Shown: positions 33,466-42,883, counted from the stretch's first letter. The stretch is 64,000 bases of DNA from Arcicella aurantiaca (GCF_003148625.1 NZ_QGGO01000013.1:96839-160838); one strand, 5' to 3'. Numbers and translations: made by a program. Notes: generated from the sequence alone by a model not told the origin.

Positions 33466-35529
33466 ATGAAAAAATATCTACTATTAGCACTATTGTTGTG
33501 CTATTTGCAACCATTCGCCCAAGAATACCCACGCAAAGAAATCAATATCAGAAATTTCATTCAAGATATTGTGGGTAACCCTGACGGTGGCGTAAATGAA
33601 GATTTGTACGAATCTCTTTACCAAAACTACTTGAATCCAATTGATTTGAATAAAGTCAATCGAGAACAATTGGCTTCTGTTTACGTCCTTTCTGAAAAAC
33701 AACTTAATTCATTCTTTTCTTATCGACTAAAAGCAGGCAACTTGCTGTCTATCTATGAGTTACAAGCCATTCCTGACTTTTATTTGCCTACCATTTATAA
33801 ACTAATTCCTTTCGTGGCGGTAAAATCTGATGGACTTTCTTTTGGTACTTTGACAGATGGATTTGCAGGTTCAAATCAATATTTATTATTGAGAAATTCC
33901 CAAATTTTGGAAACGAAAAAAGGGTTTACCGAACCTGATTCTCGGAGTAAAGTACGCTATGAAGGCTCTCCCATGAAATTATACGCCCGTTATAAAATGT
34001 ATTCGTCAAAAGATTTTAGTTTAGGTTTTACGCTCGAAAAAGACGAAGGAGAAAGCCAACTAACTGATTTTAAGTCTTTTCATTTACAATTTCAAAACAA
34101 AGGACATTGGAAAAAAATCACCTTGGGCGACTATCAATTACAGTTGGGACAAGGATTAATTTCGTCCGCAGGTTTTTATATCGGCAAAGGCTCTGAAACC
34201 GTTTTAACAACTCGAAGAAATCATTTGGGTATTCGTCCTTACACTTCAGCATTAGAAAATAACTTTTTCAGAGGTATCGCCGCTACTTATCAATTAGGGA
34301 AATTTGAAATTACGGGTTTTTATTCATCATTGTATCGAGATGGAAATATTGTGCAAGACAAAGCCACAAATTTGGAATATGCTTCTTCTTTACAAACATC
34401 TGGTTTACACCGTACTGCTTCAGAAATGGCAGATAAAGGCAGTTTATTAGAGCAAAATATTGGAACAGATATTACTTTCAGAAATAAAGAAAATACCTTT
34501 CAAATTGGCTTTACAACTCTGAAAACCAACTTCGATAAAACGCTCCAAAAAGCAGAGAAAGATTATAATTTGTATGAATTTTCGGGCAATTCAAACCTTT
34601 TAACGGGTTTACATTACAGTTATAACTATCAGAATTTCAATTTCTTTGGAGAAATAGCTCGGTCAAGTTCTGGTGGAATTGGGGCAGTTTCTGGCATATT
34701 AGCAAGTTTAGGAAAACGAACGGATTTTTCTATCCTATTCCGAAAATACGACCGTGATTTCCACAGTTTTTATGCCAATGGTTTTTCTGAAAATTCCAGA
34801 AATATCAATGAAACAGGTTTATATGCAGGCATAAAACACGCTTTGAACAGGAAATGGTCAGTTTCAGCTTATTTCGACTATTTTCAGTTTCCTTGGTATC
34901 GGTATTTGGTGGATAAACAACCCACAAAAGGCTTTGATTATTTGGGAAGGCTGACGTATCAACCTCAAAAAAATCTGCAAATTTTCTTTCAATTCAAACA
35001 AGAAAATAAAGAAGAGAATACCAAAATTACTGAAACGTATCTCGATAAAGGCAAAGAAAAAACTCGTGAAATTACCGTTGTTCGAGACAGAACTCGTAGG
35101 GTTTTCATAGGCAACTTTGATTATAAAATTTCTAAAATCTGGAATATTCAAACCAGAACATCGTATAGCACTTATCAGTTTGATGGTCAGGAATTTACGC
35201 AAGGTTTTGCCATTGCTCAAGATGTCAATGCTGACTTCGGAAAACTCTCATTATCAGGGCGTTTGGCATTTTTCAAAACCGATGATTATGACAATCGGCA
35301 GTATTTTTATGAGCAAGATGTCTTGTACGCTTTTGCTTTTCCAGCCTATTATCAACACGGAATTAGGCATTATTTAATGGCTCAGTACAAAATTTCTCGC
35401 AACGTAGATGCTTGGCTTCGTTGGGCAAGAACGGATTTATTTGACGAAGGAATTTTTAGCTCTGGTTTGGAAGAAATTCCACTTTCACATCGCTCGGAAG
35501 TGAAAATGCAGATTCGCTTACATTTTTGA
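33466..35529 (+). CDS. Exported helix-hairpin-helix protein with a predicted outer-membrane barrel
   Basis: The 687-residue protein has a signal peptide (1-18, ending PFAQ). Residues 50-115 carry two HhH-like motifs (NPIDLNKVNREQLASVYVLSEKQ and GNLLSIYELQAIPDFYL), similar to ComEA-type DNA-binding hairpins. The remaining 550 residues are amphipathic beta strands ending in an aromatic Phe (MQIRLHF), the mark of an outer-membrane barrel. A DNA-binding motif joined to an outer-membrane barrel suggests DNA uptake or a barrel assembly role. Neither is proved. It is a single gene. Confidence 0.7.
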   Translation: MKKYLLLALLLCYLQPFAQEYPRKEINIRNFIQDIVGNPDGGVNEDLYESLYQNYLNPIDLNKVNREQLASVYVLSEKQLNSFFSYRLKAGNLLSIYELQAIPDFYLPTIYKLIPFVAVKSDGLSFGTLTDGFAGSNQYLLLRNSQILETKKGFTEPDSRSKVRYEGSPMKLYARYKMYSSKDFSLGFTLEKDEGESQLTDFKSFHLQFQNKGHWKKITLGDYQLQLGQGLISSAGFYIGKGSETVLTTRRNHLGIRPYTSALENNFFRGIAATYQLGKFEITGFYSSLYRDGNIVQDKATNLEYASSLQTSGLHRTASEMADKGSLLEQNIGTDITFRNKENTFQIGFTTLKTNFDKTLQKAEKDYNLYEFSGNSNLLTGLHYSYNYQNFNFFGEIARSSSGGIGAVSGILASLGKRTDFSILFRKYDRDFHSFYANGFSENSRNINETGLYAGIKHALNRKWSVSAYFDYFQFPWYRYLVDKQPTKGFDYLGRLTYQPQKNLQIFFQFKQENKEENTKITETYLDKGKEKTREITVVRDRTRRVFIGNFDYKISKIWNIQTRTSYSTYQFDGQEFTQGFAIAQDVNADFGKLSLSGRLAFFKTDDYDNRQYFYEQDVLYAFAFPAYYQHGIRHYLMAQYKISRNVDAWLRWARTDLFDEGIFSSGLEEIPLSHRSEVKMQIRLHF

Positions 35530-35569
35530 TTTTCAAAAAATATAACATATCTTGTTATACAAATACACT

Positions 35570-35872
35570 ATGATTGTAGAATTTATATCGGAAGAACTCT
35601 TGAATCTGTATGTGGGTAACCAAAAAGGGAAGCCCAAATTCCAAGAAAGTGTTTTACGTCAATATCGAAAAGTAATTGATTTAATGCTTTCAGTAGAGAG
35701 TATAGCAGATTTACGACAATTCAAATCACTTAATCTTCATGCACTTGAACGGGAATTAGTAGGGAAATTTGCAGTACGAGTTAATATGAAATATAGAATT
35801 GTATTTTCTTTAATAGAAGATGAAATTCAAATTGAAGGTATTTTAGTTGAAGACTTAACAGATTATCATTAA
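35570..35872 (+). CDS. higB: HigB-type RelE-family toxin
   Basis: I start at the ATG at 35570, as an earlier TTG adds only six residues before MIVEF. The 100-residue protein has the RelE fold and the HigB-like RQYRKVIDLML and LNLHALERELVGKFAVRVN segments, with Arg and basic residues for mRNA cleavage on the ribosome. The antitoxin gene follows two bases after its stop, in the toxin-first order of HigBA. Confidence 0.82.
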   Translation: MIVEFISEELLNLYVGNQKGKPKFQESVLRQYRKVIDLMLSVESIADLRQFKSLNLHALERELVGKFAVRVNMKYRIVFSLIEDEIQIEGILVEDLTDYH

Positions 35873-35874
35873 AA

Positions 35875-36222
35875 ATGGAAAAAACATTCAAGATAACAGA
35901 AAATATTCTTCCTGCAAATCCAACTCACCCCGGTATGATTTTGCAAGATGAAATGAAAGAAAGGCAACTTACACAGAAGCAACTTTCTGATTTATTGGGA
36001 GTTAGTCAGCCCCTTTTAAGTGAAATTATCAATCAAAAAAGACGTATTTCAATTGAGATGGCGTTAAAATTAGAAAGCATTTTAGAAACTCCAGCAGAAA
36101 CATGGCTTAACCTTCAAAAACGTTACGATTATGTAACGACTTATCAACGGAATCTGAAATTATTAGAGAAACTACAATTATCTCAACAACGGAAAAAGTC
36201 GCTTTTAGAAGCATTGGCTTAA
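35875..36222 (+). CDS. higA: HigA-type antitoxin
   Basis: A 115-residue XRE-family protein. The HigA signature NPTHPGMILQDEMKE is at residues 15-29, followed by the helix-turn-helix (LTQKQLSDLLGVSQPLLSEIINQKRRIS, about 32-59) and the conserved PAETWLNLQKRYD. It binds the toxin and represses the operon. tatD starts 12 bases later, so both may share transcripts. Confidence 0.88.
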   Translation: MEKTFKITENILPANPTHPGMILQDEMKERQLTQKQLSDLLGVSQPLLSEIINQKRRISIEMALKLESILETPAETWLNLQKRYDYVTTYQRNLKLLEKLQLSQQRKKSLLEALA

Positions 36223-36234
36223 TCTTTTGAAGCT

Positions 36235-36909
36235 ATGCCCAAATTCATAGACATTCATACGCACAACCAAACAACAGAAGAGAATACGCTAAAAATCATT
36301 AATGCTCCACAAGTTCATGGTTCTTTTGGACAGGCTTCAGGCTTATTTTCACTTGGACTTCATCCTTGGTATTTAGATAAAAATACGTTTGAAAATGACT
36401 TCCAAACGTTAGAACAATCGTCTAAAAATCAAAACATTATTATGATTGGCGAATGTGGTTTGGACAGAAATATTGACGTTAATTTTGAGTTTCAAAAAGA
36501 GGTTTTTATTCGTCAAATTCAATTAGCTGAACATTTACAAAAACCCGTAATCATTCATTGCGTGCGTGCATTTCCAGATATTATCTCAATAAAGAAGAAA
36601 ATACAACCTTCCGTTCCGATGATTATTCACGGTTTTAACAATAATCTTCAAATTTATCAACAACTGATTGAACACCAATTTTATATCTCTTTAGGCTCTG
36701 CTTTACTCAATCCTAACTCCAATGCGAGCAAAGTAATTAAGATGATTCCTAAAGAAAAACTGTTTTTGGAAACAGACGATAAAAATTGCACAATATCAAG
36801 TATATTTGCACTTGCATCTGCATATAGCAATGCACCAATTGAAATATTACAAGAAATAATAATAAATAATTTTAATCGGATATTCAGTAATCAAAACCTT
36901 GAAACATGA
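36235..36909 (+). CDS. TatD-family metal-dependent hydrolase
   Basis: A 224-residue TIM-barrel protein with the TatD ligands: DIHTHN (His-x-His, residues 5-10), Glu in IGECGLDR near 79, His in IIHCVR near 101, His in IIHGFNN near 124 and Asp in LETDDKN near 179. It is shorter than E. coli TatD (about 260). TatD proteins are DNases; activity is inferred. Its stop overlaps the ppa start (ATGA at 36906-36909), so they are co-translated. Confidence 0.85.
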   Translation: MPKFIDIHTHNQTTEENTLKIINAPQVHGSFGQASGLFSLGLHPWYLDKNTFENDFQTLEQSSKNQNIIMIGECGLDRNIDVNFEFQKEVFIRQIQLAEHLQKPVIIHCVRAFPDIISIKKKIQPSVPMIIHGFNNNLQIYQQLIEHQFYISLGSALLNPNSNASKVIKMIPKEKLFLETDDKNCTISSIFALASAYSNAPIEILQEIIINNFNRIFSNQNLET

Positions 36910-37604
36910 GAAAGAGAGTTAAGAAACAAAAACCAGAAATTGTAACTGCAAAAGTTTCTCCTTCCCCGACTGTTTATCCACAAATAAGTATGCAAAGAAA
37001 TTTTTACAAATCGCACCCTTGGCATGGTATCCAAATCGGAGAAGATATGCCTAAAGTTGTTACCGCATTTATTGAAATTGTACCAACTGATACCGTTAAA
37101 TACGAAATCGACAAAGAAACTGGTTTTTTGAAAATTGACCGTCCGCAGAAATTCTCTAACATCGTTCCTGCTCTTTATGGTTTTGTTCCTCAAACTTATT
37201 GTGGAGAAGGTACAGCAGTTTTGGCACGTGAGAAATCTGGTAAAGAAATTGAAAAAGGTGATGGCGACCCATTAGATATTTTGGTTTTAACTGAAAGAAC
37301 AATCACACACGGTGATATTCTTTGTCAGGCTATTCCAATCGGTGGTATCAGAATGATTGATAAAGGTGAAGCTGATGATAAAATTATTGCAGTTTTGAAA
37401 GGTGATTCACTTTATGGAAAATGGACTGATATTTCAGAATGCCCAAAGCCAATTATCGACCGTTTGGTTCACTATTTCTTGACTTACAAAAATATTCCGG
37501 GAGAAGAGAAAGTTGCTGTTGATATTGACGAAGTTTATGGTGCTGCAATGGCTCATGAAGTTATTTTGAAATCAAGAGAAGATTATAGAAACTTGGTAGG
37601 GTAA
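36906..37604 (+). CDS. ppa: Inorganic pyrophosphatase
   Basis: The 232-residue family I enzyme hydrolyses pyrophosphate and drives biosynthesis. The key motif DGDPLDILVL (about 117-126) holds the Mg-binding Asp residues, and KGEADDKIIAVL (about 157) the second acidic site. An N-terminal basic extension of about 30 residues (RKRVKKQKPE) precedes the core. The start overlaps the tatD stop, so the pair is an operon; a terminator follows. Confidence 0.93.
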   Translation: MRKRVKKQKPEIVTAKVSPSPTVYPQISMQRNFYKSHPWHGIQIGEDMPKVVTAFIEIVPTDTVKYEIDKETGFLKIDRPQKFSNIVPALYGFVPQTYCGEGTAVLAREKSGKEIEKGDGDPLDILVLTERTITHGDILCQAIPIGGIRMIDKGEADDKIIAVLKGDSLYGKWTDISECPKPIIDRLVHYFLTYKNIPGEEKVAVDIDEVYGAAMAHEVILKSREDYRNLVG

Positions 37605-37620
37605 TTTCCTATTAATGTTC

Positions 37621-37680
37621 AATGCTTGTTTTTCAATGTTTGGATTTACATAATCAAACATCGAAAAACAAGCATTTTTT
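37621..37680. terminator. Terminator between ppa and the DUF1003 gene
   Basis: Arms 37621-37642 and 37655-37676 (AATGCTTGTTTTTCAATG...) pair with one mismatch and are followed by T6. It serves both convergent genes. Confidence 0.85.
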
Positions 37681-38221
37681 ATTTTAAGGAATTCAACTTT
37701 GCCTCAATAGACTTCAAAATCTCCAATTGCTTCGCTTGGCTTTCAAAAAGCGTTTTTATCTGTTCTTCCAACAACAAATCTACTTTTTGGTGTAAACTTC
37801 TTACTTCCAATTCTGCTTTTAGGTTAATTAAATAGTCGTTTTCGCTTCGCTGGCGGTCTTTTTCCTCTTGTCGGTTCTGACTCATCATGATAATGGGTGC
37901 TTGTAAAGCCGCCACACAAGACAAAATCAAATTCATCAAAATAAATGGATAAGGGTCAAATCTATATCCTAAAACCGCAGTAGTATTGAAAACTATCCAT
38001 ATTAAAAGAATGATGAAAAAAGTAATAATAAACGCCCAACTTCCCCCAAATTGAGCAACTTTATCGGATATTTTTTGACCTCTTGTAAGTAAATCTTTCG
38101 GTGGATTCAATAAATTATCAACAATCAGCTTTTCATCGGTCATGGTTTGCTTAACTATTTCCTGCAATTTATTAACCTGCTCAGCTTCAGACTGTAACAA
38201 CTTTTTAATGTCTTTATCCAT
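37679..38221 (-). CDS. DUF1003 membrane protein
   Basis: I start at MDKDIKK at 38221, as the upstream reading frame overlaps the next gene. The 180-residue protein has a polar N-terminal coiled region (1-65), two membrane segments (about 68-90 WAFIITFFIILLIWIVF; 100-123 PYPFILMNLILSCVAALQAPII) and the DUF1003 marker YPFILMNL followed by MMSQNRQ. The C-terminal helix is charged and may form a coiled coil. The role is unknown. Confidence 0.85.
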   Translation of the reverse strand: MDKDIKKLLQSEAEQVNKLQEIVKQTMTDEKLIVDNLLNPPKDLLTRGQKISDKVAQFGGSWAFIITFFIILLIWIVFNTTAVLGYRFDPYPFILMNLILSCVAALQAPIIMMSQNRQEEKDRQRSENDYLINLKAELEVRSLHQKVDLLLEEQIKTLFESQAKQLEILKSIEAKLNSLK

Positions 38222-38249
38222 AAACTTATAAGTATTATTTAAGTATTCA

Positions 38250-38708
38250 TTATTTGCCCCCAAAATGATACCCCACACCCAACCAAGCTCTAAATTGACC
38301 AGCAGCACCATCGTACTGAACGTAAGGTCCAAGCTCAAAATTGATACTTACTTTTGGTGCTTCTTTAAAAGGATATGCTCGCACGCCAAAACTACCAAAA
38401 TACCCATTCACTAACCTCCTATTATCAACCGCTGCACCTACAATGCCGAGATTTGCTCCGCCACCTGCATAAAAATTAGCATTGCGTGAATATGCCAAAT
38501 TAAACATCAAAGCGGGTTCGGTATTGAGAGACGAAATAAAAGAATTCATCTGAAAACGTACATCTAACCAAACAACTTTGGTTGGATTAGTTGCAATTGA
38601 TAACTGCTGAGCATTCCCAAAAGGATAATAGCTAATTGCCTGTGAATAAACACTTTGTGAAACAAAAAGCAAGAATGAAACAATATAAATTTGACGAAAA
38701 ATTTTCAT
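38250..38708 (-). CDS. Small outer-membrane beta-barrel protein
   Basis: The 152-residue protein starts with a signal peptide (residues 4-23, ending VYSQA). Alternating hydrophobic strands (KVVWLDVRFQMNS; FYAGGGANLGIV; SINFELGPYVQ) and a final GVGYHFGGK suggest an eight-strand barrel. No function is known. It is followed, after 28 bases, by the DUF1003 gene on the same strand. Confidence 0.65.
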   Translation of the reverse strand: MKIFRQIYIVSFLLFVSQSVYSQAISYYPFGNAQQLSIATNPTKVVWLDVRFQMNSFISSLNTEPALMFNLAYSRNANFYAGGGANLGIVGAAVDNRRLVNGYFGSFGVRAYPFKEAPKVSINFELGPYVQYDGAAGQFRAWLGVGYHFGGK

Positions 38709-38774
38709 TGGAATTTGTGGGTATTGAAAAAAATGAAATTATAACGAAAGTAGAAAATAATAACGGAATTACCA

Positions 38775-40256
38775 CTAAAAACCCATTTCATTTAGGACAG
38801 CTTTTGCTTTATTATCTACCGAATTTTTGTATTCGTGTTTTTTGTAAGAAATCGCTTTTTCAAAATACTTCTTGGCTTTCAATTTCTCATTTTTACTTTG
38901 AAAAATATAACCCAATTGCAAAGCCGAACTTGCTCCGAAAGATATATTTTGGTTTTCAGAAAGTACGATGGCTCGCTCAAATAATGGAATTGTTTGTACT
39001 AAATTATTGAGTTTCTGAAAGATTCTGCCTTTGCGATAATTAAATTCTGAACGGTCGGCAATTTGGTCAAAACTTGTTTCGGAATATGGTTCTAAAAACA
39101 CTAAGGCTTTATCGTAATATCCTCCATCAAATGCTAAACGAGCTTTCATTAATATTTTTTGAGCAATTGGTCTTTGTGATTTTTTAGTGAGAAAATTCTC
39201 AGCAAATTTCGTCGCTGATTTATCTGATTCTACAATATTTCCTCCAACAATTTTAACTTTTTCCAAGAAAAAAATGCCTTTAACATCTTCATTATTAAGC
39301 CAATAACACAAAAACAGCTTATAGTAAGTGTCTTTCAGAAAATTAAAACCTTTGTATTTCAGCAGAAAATTCTGGTACAATTTTGAAGCCGTTTGATACT
39401 GTCCTTTTTGTAAAAAAATCTCAGCTTTGAGGTATTCCAAAAATGGAAAAGCAAGATAATTTTTATCCGTTTTCCGATTTTCTAAAATTGACAAAGCAAC
39501 CTCACTCCTCCCCTCTTTCATCAAAGTAGTTATTCCGAAAAAAGTAAATAACTGATTATCTGAATTCTGATTAATAAACTCTTGAAATTCTGTGAGTTTT
39601 TTGGGGGTAAATTTCAAAATGTAAGCATGAATCAGATAGTCAATTAATTGAGCTTCATCGCTAAAAACTGGGTCTTTTGAGATAACATTTTGTAACTCCG
39701 CAAGCCCTTGTTTGATATTTCCTCTTAATCCCAAAAGATTGGCAACCCACTGATAATTTTCGGGCGTTGAGCCAATAAGAATATGCAACAAACCAAGTGA
39801 TTTTTGATTAGGCAAAAAATCAGGAAACTCTTTTGCATTGGCTTCCAATAATTTATAGGCTTTGATAATTTCCCACGAGCCTTTCACTTCGTGTCCAAAC
39901 TTCAACTTTACAAATGCGGTATGTAAATGTATTTCAGCCTGAATAAAACGATTGTAAGGTGATTTTTTATCTATTTTTTCAATAAAACCCAACCTACTTT
40001 CCTGATTATCAATAAATTGCTCATAAAAAACTTTATCTTCTGTGATTAATAATTGAACTAAATCGGCATAGCTTTTCAAGTAAATTTTTACGCCATTATT
40101 ACTTTTATCGTTGTCGAGAATGGCTCTTCCAAGACTTAATTTTGTTTTAATAATTTCCGAATACGCTTTTTGCATCGTCGGATTAAACTCAAAATCTGTG
40201 GCTTGGAGTTGCTGAGAATAAAAGAAAAGCAGCAGTATTATGAAGATTTTTTGCAT
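38775..40256 (-). CDS. Exported TPR-repeat protein, unknown
   Basis: I start at MQKIF at 40256, since it opens a signal peptide (QKIFIILLLFFYSQQLQA). The 493-residue product is almost wholly helical with TPR-like repeats in the C-terminal half (QTASKLYQNFLLKYKG; YDKALVFLEPY; QTIPLFERAIVLSENQ; EKLKAKKYFEKAI). It probably acts as a periplasmic scaffold. The phosphatase-like gene upstream ends four bases before it, so the two form an operon. Confidence 0.7.
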   Translation of the reverse strand: MQKIFIILLLFFYSQQLQATDFEFNPTMQKAYSEIIKTKLSLGRAILDNDKSNNGVKIYLKSYADLVQLLITEDKVFYEQFIDNQESRLGFIEKIDKKSPYNRFIQAEIHLHTAFVKLKFGHEVKGSWEIIKAYKLLEANAKEFPDFLPNQKSLGLLHILIGSTPENYQWVANLLGLRGNIKQGLAELQNVISKDPVFSDEAQLIDYLIHAYILKFTPKKLTEFQEFINQNSDNQLFTFFGITTLMKEGRSEVALSILENRKTDKNYLAFPFLEYLKAEIFLQKGQYQTASKLYQNFLLKYKGFNFLKDTYYKLFLCYWLNNEDVKGIFFLEKVKIVGGNIVESDKSATKFAENFLTKKSQRPIAQKILMKARLAFDGGYYDKALVFLEPYSETSFDQIADRSEFNYRKGRIFQKLNNLVQTIPLFERAIVLSENQNISFGASSALQLGYIFQSKNEKLKAKKYFEKAISYKKHEYKNSVDNKAKAVLNEMGF

Positions 40257-40260
40257 TAGC

Positions 40261-40587
40261 TTATAAATCAATTATTTCCCCTATTCGGTTCAATAAAATT
40301 TCAATCAATTCTTCATCCATGAATTGATAGTCATCGGGAATATTTAGGACATATAGAGGTTTACCACCGACTGTTTCTTTGTATTTCTCTTGTATTCGAG
40401 AACGATGTTTTTTCTCCATTACAAAAATTATATCTGCCCAACCAATCAAGCCAGCCGAGATTTTCACCCTTGCTCCATTTTCGGTACCAGCAGATTTAAC
40501 CCAAAAATCTTCATGATTTTCTAAGATTTTTTCTGCTGTTAAACTTCGCCATTTGTTTTGGCTACATACAAAAAGGAGTTTTTGCAT
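40261..40587 (-). CDS. Small protein tyrosine phosphatase-like protein
   Basis: The 108-residue protein opens with the phosphate loop FVCSQNKWRS (residues 6-15), a Cys-x5-Arg-Ser as in low-molecular-weight tyrosine phosphatases, and VKSAGTENGARVKIS. It is shorter than the usual 150 residues, and the family's C-terminal DPY acid region is replaced by LNIPDDYQFMD. Activity is likely but not shown. It lies four bases before the TPR gene. Confidence 0.75.
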   Translation of the reverse strand: MQKLLFVCSQNKWRSLTAEKILENHEDFWVKSAGTENGARVKISAGLIGWADIIFVMEKKHRSRIQEKYKETVGGKPLYVLNIPDDYQFMDEELIEILLNRIGEIIDL

Positions 40588-40682
40588 ACAAGAAAAGGAT
40601 ATAAATTACTGATAACAAACCACACATAAACATTAAATTTAAACTAATTTTAGCTTATCATTTCAAAACAATTAAAATCTCT

Positions 40683-41507
40683 ATGAAAATTTATAGAACA
40701 ACACAAGGAATTATTATTGAAGCCAACGAAAAATTTTATCTTTCTGATGCCCAAAATTGGGATAATTATGTAAATCGTGACAATCTTTTTGAAGAAGTTA
40801 GCACTGAAATCCAAGAACTTAACGAAATTTCTTGGGACGGTTCAGGAATTCTTGCTCCTATTGTTCAACAGGAAATTTGGGCTTCGGGCGTAACTTATAT
40901 GCGTAGCCGTGAGGCTCGTATGGACGAGTCAAAAGATTCGGGTGGAGCAGATTTTTATGCACGTGTTTACGAAGCTGAACGTCCAGAATTGTTCTTTAAA
41001 TCTTCGGCGGCTCGTTGCGTAGGTTCGGGCGAAAAAGTACGTATCCGTAAAGATTCTAAATGGAATGTTCCTGAGCCAGAATTGACGGTTTTTGCTACCT
41101 CAAATGGTAAAATCGTAGGTTATACCGTTGGTAACGACATGAGTTCGAGAGATATTGAAGGCGAAAATCCTTTGTATTTGCCACAAGCCAAAAGCTACGA
41201 CAAAGCAGCGGCTATTGGGCCATGTTTGTTTGTACCAAAGGACGTAATTAATCCTGATACCCAAATTTCAATTGAAATTGTACGTGGCGGAAATGGCGTT
41301 TTTGAAGGCAATATTTCTATCAACAGAATCAAACGTGGATTGAACGAATTGGTTGGTTATTTGTTCAGAGAAATGTCTTTCCCAAGCGGTGCATATTTGA
41401 TGACAGGTACAGGAATTGTTCCTAATAACAACTTTACTCTTTTGAGTGGCGATGTCGTTAATATTACCATTGAAGGCATTGGAACTTTGAGCAATGAGGT
41501 TGAATAG
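40683..41507 (+). CDS. Fumarylacetoacetate hydrolase-family protein
   Basis: The 274-residue protein has the FAH C-terminal fold: EPELTVFATSNGKIVGYTVGNDMSSRDIEGENPLYLPQAKSYD split here as PEPELTVF (metal Glu), GNDMSSRDIEG (Asp) and AKSYDKAAAIGP (Lys). Such enzymes open or decarboxylate keto-acids or sugar acids, for example 2-keto-3-deoxy-L-fuconate type substrates. The actual substrate is unknown. It is flanked by a repeat element and is monocistronic. Confidence 0.82.
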   Translation: MKIYRTTQGIIIEANEKFYLSDAQNWDNYVNRDNLFEEVSTEIQELNEISWDGSGILAPIVQQEIWASGVTYMRSREARMDESKDSGGADFYARVYEAERPELFFKSSAARCVGSGEKVRIRKDSKWNVPEPELTVFATSNGKIVGYTVGNDMSSRDIEGENPLYLPQAKSYDKAAAIGPCLFVPKDVINPDTQISIEIVRGGNGVFEGNISINRIKRGLNELVGYLFREMSFPSGAYLMTGTGIVPNNNFTLLSGDVVNITIEGIGTLSNEVE

Positions 41508-41542
41508 CTTGTTCTTACAATAAAATATGGACTACCCAAAAT

Positions 41543-41632
41543 TAGACCACAGATGATACGGATTATACAGATTTTCACAGAAATGATAAATAATCAGTGT
41601 AAATCTATTAAATCCGTGCCATCCGTGGTCTA
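41543..41632. repeat. 90-bp palindromic element, copy B
   Basis: TAGACCAC at the start and GTGGTCTA at the end, with inner GATACGGATTATACAG and GTGTAAATC words, match copy A at 8191-8285. It lies between the FAH gene and an unrelated convergent gene. Confidence 0.85.
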
Positions 41633-41657
41633 ATTTATCTCACATACTAATTTCTTC

Positions 41658-42167
41658 CTACAAAAACCCCTTCAAAGCTCCCCAAAGGGCTTTTTTCTTT
41701 GGAATATCGTTTTGCAAATCTGTCAGAGAATCGGAATAAATTAATTTAATACCTTGTTGTTCGGTAAACTGATATGGATTTAGCGAAATCTGCAATTTTA
41801 CACTCAGCAAAGTTATTCCAAAAGTAATTAGCTGATTTACCGATTTTTGAGCAATAATTTGACTCAAATCTACCTCTCCAATTTTATCCAATTCAATCAA
41901 ATCTATCGACTGAAAATCTAATTTTATTGCTACTAAAATCTTTCCAAGCAATTCACTATCAGCAGGATTGAGTGATTTCAATAAAATGATAACTTTACTT
42001 TTGGGTTGATAATAATTTGGCTTGATTTCCTCAACTTTTTGTGTCGATTCTACAACTTTCACTACATTTTCAGAAGAATTTTCAGCCTTAGAAAATTCGT
42101 TTTCTAACAAATAAAGTTCTTCCCCTGCAAAAAGTTGTTTCAGAGCTATCGTATTCATTTCTAACAT
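41658..42167 (-). CDS. Unknown Bacteroidota protein
   Basis: I do not recognise this 169-residue protein. A variable linker (about 25-50, rich in Val, Glu and Lys) precedes a compact alpha/beta domain (KVIILLKSL, QLITFGITLLSV, GIKLIYSDSLTDLQND), ending in KKKALWGALKGFL. The layout is a little like the small psi-type clamp-loader subunits, but I cannot support that. Its first seven bases overlap the end of the hydrolase gene, so it is in that operon. Confidence 0.6.
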   Translation of the reverse strand: MLEMNTIALKQLFAGEELYLLENEFSKAENSSENVVKVVESTQKVEEIKPNYYQPKSKVIILLKSLNPADSELLGKILVAIKLDFQSIDLIELDKIGEVDLSQIIAQKSVNQLITFGITLLSVKLQISLNPYQFTEQQGIKLIYSDSLTDLQNDIPKKKALWGALKGFL

Positions 42168-42883
42168 TTTAGTAAAAATTTACCCACAAATTTCAAACAG
42201 TCTTCTGGTTCTTCAATCATTCCCATGTGTCCGACATTATCTAAAATTGATGATGAGAAAAACTTAGGCATCATAATTTGAGATTTTGCATCTTCGGGCG
42301 ATACACTTTTATCTTTTTCTCCGATAATAAACATCACATTGCAACGCAAAGATTTCAAAACATGACGACGGTCGGGACGATTACGCATCGCTAACATACC
42401 AGCGGCTAACGCCTCAGCAGGGAATTGAGAAGCATATTCAATATGGCGTTCAATTACCTCTGGATTATGCTTTACAAAACTTTCTGCGTACAAATTTGGC
42501 GTAGAAGTTTTGATAAATAATTCCGTTCCATTTTTCAGAATAAACTCAGCATTTTTAACTCTCGCCGCCTTTTTTTCCTCAGAATCTTCATAAGCTGTTG
42601 AATGAAAAAGCCCTAATCCTGCCACCATTTTTGGATATTTTTCTGCAAAAGCCAAAGCGATATAGCCACCCATTGAGTGTCCGATTATCACGCAATTTTC
42701 AAATCCTTTTTCTTGTATTTTTTCATGCACAAAATCGGCATAATCATCAATGCTTTTGAGATGGCTCAAGCGTGCATAATCTGGCAAAATCAGGAAATAA
42801 TCCTTTTGCATGAATGGGACGAATCCTCCCCAAATGGTGGAATCTTCTCCAAATCCGTGTAATAAAACAAGTGCTTTTTTCAT
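42161..42883 (-). CDS. Alpha/beta hydrolase
   Basis: The 240-residue protein has the oxyanion HGFGEDST (residues 9-16), the nucleophile elbow GHSMGGY (about 70-76), catalytic Asp in the GEKDKSVSPED strand (about 189) and His in GHMGM (about 217). It should cleave an ester or amide of unknown kind. The start overlaps the globin stop by four bases and its own end overlaps the next gene, so the set is tightly co-translated. Confidence 0.88.
   Translation of the reverse strand: MKKALVLLHGFGEDSTIWGGFVPFMQKDYFLILPDYARLSHLKSIDDYADFVHEKIQEKGFENCVIIGHSMGGYIALAFAEKYPKMVAGLGLFHSTAYEDSEEKKAARVKNAEFILKNGTELFIKTSTPNLYAESFVKHNPEVIERHIEYASQFPAEALAAGMLAMRNRPDRRHVLKSLRCNVMFIIGEKDKSVSPEDAKSQIMMPKFFSSSILDNVGHMGMIEEPEDCLKFVGKFLLKC

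Noticed and set aside
41658..42167. DNA polymerase III psi-like subunit
   Set aside because: The likeness is only in size and the general alpha/beta layout; no motif supports it.
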